A DNA stretch of 64,000 nt from Drosophila pseudoobscura (lineage: Eukaryota > Arthropoda > Insecta > Diptera > Drosophilidae), in contig NC_046681.1 in assembly GCF_009870125.1 (NCBI RefSeq), positions 5,655,001 through 5,719,000 of the forward strand, written 5' to 3'. Numbering within the stretch: the first letter of the stretch is position 1; the number at the start of each line of letters is the position of its first letter. The translations under genes and the position numbers were made by a program. The notes under the pieces are model-generated. The model was given only the letters and a program-made list of their open reading frames with translations, was not told the DNA's origin and made no database searches. Below are positions 38,901-49,900 of this stretch, piece after piece.

Positions 38901-41900
38901 ACCGCTGGCCCAAACGTCTTTCCCATTAGGTTCACGTCCCATGGATTACAGTTCCTGATTTTAATCCTACGACTATGTCCGTTTTGGTGCAAGCAGCACC
39001 CCACAAACAACATCTGTTGTTGCTGTTGCTGCTGCAACTGCTGCTGCGACTGCTGATGACCAAAACTGATGACCTGATTTCGCAGAACATGCAATTGATA
39101 TGTCCACGAAAGAAATCGCCAGCTTTCAATGCGGTTTGCTCAGCCATGGGAATGCCCTGCAAAAGGCAAGACGATGATGATTTATAGAGTGTTTTCTTTA
39201 TATAGAAATCTCATTGATACTTTGATACCTGAGAAGGCAGGATTGGAGTGTAGTTTTAGCGATGGAAATGTACAATTTCGTGCCACAAAATGAATCGATA
39301 TCATCGATCACTCTCTTGATGAATTAATCAGTAACTATCCACATTAAATCCCCCAAAACCTGACCCCAATTAAAACCCACGAACACTCGGTGCGTGTTGA
39401 ATATATTTGAGCACTGCCTGCTCCTTGGGATCACAAAATACACACTCGATGCCCATTCATAAACCCCTCGATACCTGGCCGATCCCAAAAGGCAGACTAC
39501 ACCAACAATTTCGTCGCCAATTGCGGGTCCAATCAATGTCAGCTTTCAAAACAAATAAAGTTGCCATTAATGCCGTCCGTTCGGACGAGTACACAGTGGA
39601 GTACGTATGGTTTGTTTTTTATCTCTCGGTTTTCTTAAGGTTTTGTTTTTTGGCGCGTTTTTTTAAAGCGGTTTTTAGACTTAGCCTCTGCGACGCCACA
39701 AGCTCTTGTTTTTTAAGGCGTTTTTCATGTTTATTTCATGTTTATTTATGAGCACTAGCTCCAGCTCCAGCTCGGCAGCAGCTGCCCCCAGCCAGCCAGT
39801 ACCCCAATGTTTGGGTCTGGGACTGGACTGTGTCTTGGGAATGGGACAGCGACAGCACCAGCAACAGCGACAGAGACTTGGGTTAGTAGGTAACTTGAGC
39901 CGCCCGCCGTCGAGGGAGTATGAAAATGAAAAGTGAAATTGTCAGATGGCGTGCGAACAGAGGCGGCAGCCTCTCAGTTGATAGTTAATGATGAAGATCG
40001 TTATAAGCTGCAAATAACAGATAAATTATCGATATACTAAGATAGTTTGTTTCAGTTTTAATGGTTGAAAAGTTATTTGGAATAAATATGAATGGGTTTG
40101 ATGGCATTATGCAAGTGGAGAGATTTCTGGAAGCTATAAAAGTACAAGATTTGATTGTTTTTATAAGATTTCCATATTGGTCGATAGTTTTCCCCATTTT
40201 CGATAGTAAAATCGATAAATACAAGATAGTTTTGACTTGATTAAGGTATAATATAATACACTATTTGTATTCAATAAGTACGAGAAAATTCTAAAAACAT
40301 TCCCCCCGAAAGGCTCTTACAGTTTTAACAGAATGGCTCATAGGTGCTACAGTTTAAGCAGCTCTGACCATGTCATAGGTGAGATCAGAATATCAAAAAA
40401 TTCGATTAAAGAGTTCAACGATGGGGTTCAATTGTTGAATGCTAAAAGTTGATTGCTTTTAATTGATTTAATTTGTTGATTTATTTATGTTTTTTACTCT
40501 TCAATTTACATATTTGGCAATTGCCAACGAAATACGATGTGTCATCATCATGACGATGGTCGAGGTTGAGGGAAAAACTGGAGTATAAAGTGATTAGAGA
40601 TTACTAATATCTATAGAGTATTTCGGGAAGGTGATACCAAATTATCAGAATTATCCACAATTTTCCATTACGAGCATTAGAAGCAAATGCTTTTCCGTTT
40701 GTAAAACTACAAAAAGTATAGAAATTCAATGGTATATCGCCATGTCCGTCACTTCATTTATGATTAATGTGAATTTGATTGTTATTATTATTCCTACCAT
40801 TCAAGAGAAGGGCCAGCATAATTAATGAATGTAAAGAGGCTTTTTGTGCTCACAATTTCAATTCAATTCAATCAAGTGCTTCAATTGAGTGTTAAATGGC
40901 TGAAATCACCTGACGGCTTGGGATTGTTAATTATTCTAATGGTTTTCGACCAAAAAAGACAGACCTCACAATGGAAAGGGTGATGGAATGAATCGAATTG
41001 AATATCCGTTCTAAAGAGCAGGTTTCTGAGGGGATTTCTGATGGATTGCTCCCACCTTTTAATGTCACACCTTTGATGGCGAACAGAATACATTAACCAG
41101 CAGCTAGAGGCCTCATTATGGCCGTCAAGGACGGTTCATCAACCGTTTGTGTTCTACTTTCGAGAGTCTTTCTGCTGCATAATTAATAAATCTTTGGGCC
41201 TGACAAAATGCCAACAAATTGCCAGCTCCAGTTCGGTCCGTGGCCCGGGCCTTAAACAACTTGTTGGGTTCTTTATCTATCGGAAAAATCGCTTATTAAA
41301 ACCGTTTGCTGTATGATAAACGAGATGGCCAACTGGCGATTGGCCAGCGATTGTGTGGAGAGCGGCTGCTGCTGCTGCTCCCTGCCTGCTGCCTGCCTGT
41401 CAGCGCGCGCTGAATCCACATGCAATATATTTGTATCTCATAGATAGTAATTGCCACTGTGCCACAAGCGGCACGGCAGTGCTGCAACAAAGAAACTGGT
41501 TGACTAACTGAATATCTCAAATGTGACTTCAACTCCGAATCTCATGTGTGTGTGTGTGTGTATGTGCGAGTATCTCAAAGTTAATATCTCAACTCCATCT
41601 GCGTCTCCATCTGTTTCTCAACTGCAGTTTGTTTTTTGTCAGTGGCAACATGACAGCTACATTGGATTTACGAGTACTCGTACTGGGGCTTATTTTCGAA
41701 CATGATTCCCAAATATTTCCATAGATTTGTGTACTCATTAAGCGACAGGGTATATTGTGGCCAAGGAAAGCATTTTTGATCTATGAGAGTACATAGTTTA
41801 TGGATTATCATCCCTCTGGGAATACCTATAGCCATTTCCATGGGTGTTTTTTGTATGAAATTATTTATTTTGGGAAGATAGGAGAGAAGTTTGATGTCAG

Positions 41901-43957
41901 GACAGATCAGGCTCTCTTTTGCATGGTATTTTCAGTCATTAAAGAACAAGATAAACCCTTGTGGTGTGCAAGATAAGAACCCCAGCTTTGGGATACCCAT
42001 AAATAGTACTATTAATTACGAATGTATTAAAATTCACAGCAATCGTATAATATTGTCTAGAGTTCTTATCGTCAAAAGTACAAATGATATTCCCACTTAT
42101 TCTAGAAGGGTTCTTGGGATAAATCCCGAGTGCGGGTAGCAGGTATATTAACGTCGAAAGATCTTTGACAGCAGGTACATTAAAGTCAATAGATCTATGA
42201 CTTATAGCCGTCTTACTTGTTTCTTTTTTCATCTACCGCTTGCATTCAATTTGTAATTAAATTATAAATATTTATATCCACATTCAAGTACGAGAATAAT
42301 CATACATTTTACTATGCAAGTCAGCAGAAGCCAAAGCCCACCTCTGATCTTTCGGGGCACGTGTTTGCTTTTGTGTTGTTCGAGTCGTTTGTTAATTTTT
42401 GCTGTCGGTGCGCCTGGACTTGGGGCATTTTTTTGGGGGGCTCCCGTCACAGGTGGCTGCTGGCTGAACAAACCAGTTTGTAGTTCTTTAACAGGGCTCC
42501 CAAAAGACCTACAGAGAGCGAGTGAACAGAAGACAAAAACAGAACACAACAAAAACTTGTTTCCGACCGCAAAAACAAGACAAACTCAAGGAAAAAGGCA
42601 CAAAAAACGAGTAGAGGCATGGTGGCATGGTGGCATGGTGGCATCTCCTGCCACCAGATGGGGAAGAGACAGAGAAATAAAGACGTTACCATGATGAAGC
42701 TTGTTTGTTGTTCGAGGAGGCAGAAGGACGAGTGCGAGTGCGAGTGCGAGTCCGTCTCCACTTCTGTAACTGTCTGTAGGTCTGTCTCCCCGAGGAAATC
42801 AGCACAGCAAAAGTAAACTCCAGTCCAAACCCAGAATCAAAACAAACAAATGAACACAGAACAGAGTCGGAATCCAGAAGAAACCAGAGAGAAGGCCGCA
42901 CGACCATAGCCCATTTCCCATCCCACTTTTGTTTAATAGGCAACAAAGAGGGGGGAGCAGCTTTTCTCGCTCTGTCGCTTTGAATTTTCAAACTTAACGC
43001 AACTCAAATATTATATTATCATCGTCGTCATCGAGCAAACTGGTTGCATCTTCATTGTCTCTGGTCGCTTGTCCCTGGTCTCTGTCCGAACGTGCCTCTC
43101 TTGCGGCTTCCGGTCTTGCCATGAAATCAATAAAAAACAGAAGAATGGAAATTTAAAGAGGGGGAAACGTAGAGCACTTGAATAGCCAATGATCGTGTCA
43201 CGGGGACAAGTCATTGTTTTGATTGTTTTCGGCTCAAAAAGTGTCTTTAATAAAGGGATAAATTGGACAATCCACGCACAGAATGCGTCTCGTAAATTCT
43301 GATTGAGTTTGTTAAGCGATTTCGGAATGGTTTTGAAGCAGATCGATCGGTTTGGGGGCCTGTAGAAATATTTTGAATGTATCAGATGACAAGAAAGGGA
43401 TACGGGAATAACTATTCGAAAGCAAAGCATAAATGGAGAAGTTATGGCAGAGCTTAGGGTTATTTTCGACTTTTTAAAATTAGGGTATAAAGATTTACAT
43501 TATGTATTTAATGCTGGGATGGAAACTCCAATGAAATCTTTACCAATAATTACTGAAAATTCCCACGAATTTCACTTGTATTTAATAATAGTTAATCTTT
43601 CAAGATTCCTCTAAAAAAACTTGCTAAAATATCTTTGAATGTTTAAACATTTAAGCTTAAGATTTAATCAAGCATTTCCCTCTTGAAGTGCATATCTTTT
43701 CAAATCTCTTGTACGAAAACCAATCTTGAAATTAAATGCCTTTTCCGCTGCATTTTATAGACTCTCCAACTAATTTTCCTTTACATTTCTTTCTCTCTCT
43801 CGTTGCAGGTAAGTTTTCCACATGGAAAATCCATAAAATGGGCAAAATCTGCGATGGGGGTAGCGTAAGTTTGTGCCAGAGGGGAAGACGGGGAAGACCA
43901 TTAGCCAAATGGCGAATTTATCTAAGTAGCAATAATTTTCTTTGGCCACAGTGCCAC

Positions 43958-43989
<32 letters not shown>

Positions 43990-46900
43990 CTTCCACAATT
44001 GTACAAATAATGGAGAGTGCAATCTTGATCTTTCACTGGAGACCAGAGAGGAAGGAGCCTTCCATTCTACTACTATAAAAAATACAACAAAAAACTGCAG
44101 TGGACTGGCGGCAGCGGCGGATCAAAGGCAATTCCATTCGGACTTGGATGTATCTTTCGTTTTGTGGATCTGTGGACTGTGGACTGTGGATTGGCTCCCC
44201 CGTTGTCCAAGATTTTTAATGATGATTTGCTATTTTTTCTCGAGTTTCTTTGCGATCCATTCAAGACCCAATGGATGCTCATGTCTCTCGATATATTGTA
44301 TCTTTGTTTGTGTGTGTGAAACAATCAGAACGGATTAGTTTGTTAATCATTTTATTATGTGGCAGCGGCAGGCAGTCGGGCGGCTTCGAAACGAATGAGA
44401 AATCGAATTAAGATACAAAAGTGATGTGTGTGGTGCACAAAAGGAATCTCTCGAAACAGGAAATCTGCAAAAGGAACACAGAATGGCACTTTGGCTAAAG
44501 GAGGGTTTTCTGAGAAAGTAAACTCAATTCTAGGGCTGAAAAGGGCGTTATTTTGGCTTTAAAAAGTAGTATCTATGGAATACCCTATCATATCTACTGC
44601 TCATAATAACCAGAGTCAACACGAGGCACACTTCCATCATAAAAAGGTGGCACACAGGTTAGCATTTTCATTAATTTTCGTGGAAAATCCATCAACTTTG
44701 AAGATAGTTTATCTGTTTGGCCGAGAGGTTAAACTCGTTAGACCTCCGCAAAAACGTTGCCTTTTGGGAATTAATATGTGACGCCTCAATGGCGGCCTGA
44801 CCCCAAGTGCAGCCTTCATCAATTAGTCATTGGGCAGGCCCTCCCACACATCCTTGGGTGAAACTTTCACTCTCTCTCGAAGGCCGGACGGATGCTTCAT
44901 CAATCAACAGAAGATTTTCCTATGCAAATCGGGCACAAGGCGGAGGCATGACCCTGCCCCCGCATAATAAATCAGGAATGGAAGCCATGTGACAATTGTT
45001 ACAATTGTTCCCCTCTCCCTCCTGGCCCTTCCTCTCCTGTTCCTTTTTATGTAAATCCACAACAAAATGTCAAGTGTTGCAGTTGCAGTTACAGTTTGCA
45101 GTGTGGGCTGTGGGCTGTGGCAGATGCAGTGGCTGTGGCATTGTGGCATATTCCTACTGCTGTTGAGGGCATAAATCATTGGAAAGGTCAAAGTGCACAC
45201 GCCCACGGGTAGCAGCAGCCACAGAGTCCCACAGATACAGATACAAGATACGCTCTCGTACAAGAGCACCATTTTTGGCAACACATGGTCGCCTGATGGC
45301 TGGTATCCGCTGTGTCTGCCACAATTTTCAAGTGGGGGGGCAGCATTCGTTGCAGCATGATTTATGCAACATTATGTGTAGAAATGTCACCCGTCGCCCG
45401 TTGGTCATAAATCTACCTCCAAGACTGGCCACCGACTGGCGACCCACTTAAGTCAGTCGGTAATCAAAGCACCACCACAGCTAATCGAAGGTCTAACCTT
45501 ATCGGGGCAGCACTCTCTTATCATTCCCGATACCGTGCTATCAGTAACTGGCGATTTTACCGCTGAACAAACTTAAAGTCATTTCGAAATGCTAGATGCT
45601 TAAAACTGAAACCTTTTTTGTGGGCTGCACTGCCATTGAACTTGAACTTTGTTTTGTGTCTGCAAATTGTCAGCAATAAATTCAGCAATGCATCAGTGGC
45701 AGCAGCAACAGCAGAGGCAACAGCAACAGCCACATTGACAGTCAAATTAAAGTTGCCATTGCTGCGAGTACCCTCTGGATGGTGGGGTCTAATGATGTGG
45801 AGGATATGTTTGGCAAGCAGAGAGAGAAGGAGGGATCTTTGAGCTAATATAAGAGAGATATTTATTCGGGATAGACCCCAAACACACCTTTGCTCGACTG
45901 TGTATTAGTTAAACCCCCAATTTTGAAGATATTTGCATACAAAGTTTATAAGTCCATGCCGACTTTATGATATTGTAAAGTTTCAATAGGAACAATGCTA
46001 CGGAAATTGGTATTTCTAGGAAAAACTTATATGTTTTTCTGTATCATCCAATCAATGAGTAGAGGGCTACTACTTATAGAGGATCATACATGAAATTATG
46101 GCCAAAAAATATCAAAAGGAACGTCTTAAAATATGATTCAAAACATTTTATCAAGATCTGGCTACTCTTTTTATGGACGAATCTTTGAGGTAATATCAGA
46201 GAGAATAAAAAGGATGAACTTTAATAAACGAGAGTGTATACAAAGCCCTCATTGTAAAGACATCTATTATAGATGTTATAAAATAGTTTTGGTTCGTCTT
46301 CGTTTACATCTATGATAATAGCTCTATATAATATGTATAGTTTTTATAGGAATAATCATTCAGAAAACAGGTCTTTCTAGGCAAAACTGCTACGTTTCTA
46401 TGGATCATCTAAACAATGAGCAGAAATTGTAGCTGTAGAGGATGATACATAAAGTTATACCCAAACAATATTGAAAAAGAGGGTCCTTACAACCATTTCA
46501 TTAATATCTGGCTACTGTTTTTATAGCAGTAGCAGTATAGTCTAAAGGGTATCTATAGCTTCGAGCAGCTTTTGATTTTCTGTTTTTTGTTTTTTCTTGT
46601 TTTTTGCAAACGCTGCTGTAGCTGTGGCTGTTGCTGGTGTTTTTGCGTTGGCCATTTAGCATATGGCCCCAGCGACTTGCTGCACTTTTTATCTCTCCCT
46701 ATCGCACTTTTCTCTCTCCCTCCTCTCTCTCTCTCTCTCTGTCTCTCTCTGGCTGCGTGTCGCTGGCAGCTGATGCATAACCGTTTAACGCTTCGTTGCC
46801 TTCGCCGTGCAAATGAAGTGCAACAACAGCAACAGCGGCAGCAGCAGCCTGCCCACACTCTTACAGTTTGAGAGTCGTTGTTAAAGGTTTTGGCTGCCTG

Positions 46901-49900
46901 CTCAATGGAAGGAGGGAAGGGAGGAGCGTAAAGGGCAGCTTAGATGCTTTGGGGGAATGTTTCTGCTGTGCTGCTTCTTAATTTTTTTTGTTACCCATTT
47001 TCTGCTTCTCTTCTACGAGTTTTTTCATTTCCCTACTTCCTTCTGCATCTGCCATTTCGTGTCCCCCGCTTTCATGTCTGACTTTTAGAGTTTGGCGCGC
47101 GTTTCCTTTCATTGGGGGTCGCTCTCCGGCTCCGGCTCCGGCTCCAGCTCCCCCCTTTATTTCTTTTCTTAAAGCAACTCTGCTGTTGTCCCTTGAAGTT
47201 GTCTTTGTTGCAGTCATTAGTCGTCGAGTACAGTACCCGATGAATCATCCGGCGAGTTGACTGCGAAAATGAAAGTTGAAAGGGCAGACAGGAGATGGAT
47301 TCTAAGCATGTTGTTGGGGCTAGCTAGAAAGCTAATGGTGTTATAAGTTTCGCAGTGCATTTGCCATGTGGGAGGTCCACTAATCTTCCACTATAATCTG
47401 CAAATTAAAGCGCTTTGTTTGCCGCTCAATTTTCTTACCATTTAAGGTGCTGGCTGGCTACCGAAAGCCGTTTTCGAGTGTGTAATTATCTCGAGTTAAA
47501 TGCTTATCGCAGTTTGCTTTATTGGCCAGGCAAATTGAGCCACGTCTGTATTTATTGGCCGGGCAAATTGAGCCCGGGTTCAAAGCCGGCACTGCCAATA
47601 TTAGCATTGGCATGCGGTTCATTAATTCCCCTGGCTACAGATACAGATACATATAGACATGACCTCATGCGATGGCATAGTCGATTATTAAATGGAAAAC
47701 AAATAGGAAGACACATTATTTGCCAGTGATGTGAGGCGTTGAGATATCTCCCCTTTGGAGGCCACGATTCCAGCAATTGTTTGTCACTGATTCGCGACTT
47801 GTATCTGCACCTTTTCTCCGCTTAATTTACGGATATTAGATACCGCGATGACGCCTCAGGCATTGCAATTATTTGCCAGTAGATTCTCTGTTTCTGTGTT
47901 GCTCTTAAACATTTGGCTAGTCGCTAGTCCCTCCCTCCCATCGCTGCTTCAGATTCTCCTTGTCTATGCCCTGCCAATATCCCAGGCATTGGCTCACTTT
48001 TCGATAAACATCTAACACGTTTTCCATTTTAATTTGCGTGTCGCTTATGCAAATTATGCCGAGGCGAGGCAACTGGTTGAGGCTTTTCATTGGAGCCCCC
48101 CAATCTACGGCTATGAGTCGCTTCGGTGGGTAAACAATGTCTCAGCTTCGACCCATACCGGCCACGGGTTCAGTGTAAGTTCAAGGTCAGTCCGTGTCCG
48201 AACTGAGCTCATGCTCTGCCGCCGTTAAAAGCACTTGAGAGTGCTTCGCTTTTTACGATCTCTGGCCCCGAGATGGCATTGTTTAATTGTTGGGGAAAGG
48301 CCGCGGTGGGGGCGCATCCTGGCGGAGACATCCTTCCTTCCTCTGTGTCACGTTACTCATACGCACCGTAATCAATTTTTATGCCTGTCGCATACGTGAG
48401 CTGGCAGACCAATGAGGCGGAGACAGAGATACGGAGAAAGTTTCAAAGGGTTGTGGCTAGGGGCTGTTTCGCCCCACCATTCTCGGGGTTTATGGGGTGT
48501 ACGTGGTTTTTTAATTTGAATCGTGTTGATTGTAATGTGTGGCATGTGGCAACGTGCGATGTGTGGAGGGATGGGACGGGCTGTGATTGTTGTGATCACG
48601 TTTGCAAATTTTATTATTTAATTAGTCTGGCAGTAGAGGGAAAAGCATTTCAAATGCCTGCCATGTCGCCCAATTTGATAATAATAAAAATGCTAAATCG
48701 TTGCGAGGGAGAAAGGATACTCTTTTGTGCTTATTTCTGGATATAATTTTGATGAACGGCACTCTTTTCCTTGGGGCAGGGCATTGCTTGAGATAAATTA
48801 ACTCATTCTTCAGCGCTTCCGCTTCAAATGCGAATGCTGTGCTTTGTGGTGTGGTGTGTGGCACGTCTGACTGTCCAATTGCAATTACAACTTCCGCTGT
48901 GAGTCATTTGAACTCTGCCCTCCGTTCTCTAATGGCGCTCATTAGTTACTCCAAGTCTCTTGGTCTCGCTGAGTGTTCCCCTACAATCCCCAATCGCCAA
49001 TCGGTTTGCGAAGTCAGCTGTCTTGCCGCCAGGCCTTCAATCTCCAACAGTCTGCAGCCAGCCACGGAGTAGCCATAACACTCTCTGCTCTGCCAGTCAC
49101 GTTGCATCATAAAAAATACCCAGAGATGGCAGAATAGTTGAACAACAGCTCTGCTGGGGCTCTGGCAATAGCCAAAGGGTTGACACAGGTTCTAAGGCAT
49201 AAATATGCTCGAGGTAAGCACACACTGGGGAAACAGACCACACTAGAATGTGGTTTTCAAATGTATCTTGGGATTTTTTACAAGCTGGAGAGATTGCTCT
49301 GGGAATTCAGGGAAGGAATAGATACGAGATCTGGAAAAGAACATGATTTGCTCCTCTTATTTGAAGATGTAAGCCTCAAAAGGGATGATCAAGGCATAGA
49401 AGACATAACTTCTGATTAGGAAATCGATTAATCCTTTACTATATACCGAATAATTCCACATCTGAGACTCTGATTCCTTAGATACTCGTATATTCACACA
49501 TTTACTGAGGTTTCCCTGATTTTCGCTCAGTGTACGAGGGTCGAATCATTTCAAAAGTTTTTCAAGCCCGGCTTAGACCCTTTTGCACTCGTCTGTTGTC
49601 CATGACTCATGTGCGACGATTGTGGAGGTGAGTTGCAAGTGGCAAGTGCAGCGTCTTGCATACAAAGCAGGCAACCGAACAGCACAGCAGAGAACTCTAT
49701 GGAGAACTCTCTTTATAAATGCAAGACACGGAGGAGATATGCTCATAAAGAAGGGGTCTTATGAGAGGGGTTGGGGTATCGTATGGGAGAGTCACAATTG
49801 CGATGAAAAATTATAACGTCAGCCCCCAAAGCAAGGCACCGAGGACCGCTATACTAACCTCTCGTTTACTTCTGCTCCTCTCCTCCCGTTGCAGGCCCAT

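Larger units (their letters stand above)
38251..49894 (+). other. sick: Last part of the large sick intron
   Basis: About 11.6 kb without a supported gene. Noted content: AATAAA at 38275-38280, GGAGCT and GGCTCT short repeats (38765-38790, 38845-38875), CTG-rich DNA (39010-39055), a GT run (41546-41562), a 32-bp tandem duplication (42138-42201), an AG tract (43958-43981), a duplicated block (45965-46530) and a 33-bp tandem duplication (47518-47574). It ends in the polypyrimidine tract and GCAG acceptor of the 49895 exon. Confidence 0.65.

Noticed and set aside
43736..44338. 200-codon plus-strand frame
   Set aside because: Runs through pyrimidine tracts and an AG microsatellite, is rich in Phe/Cys/Ser, and has no splice support. 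Intronic noise.
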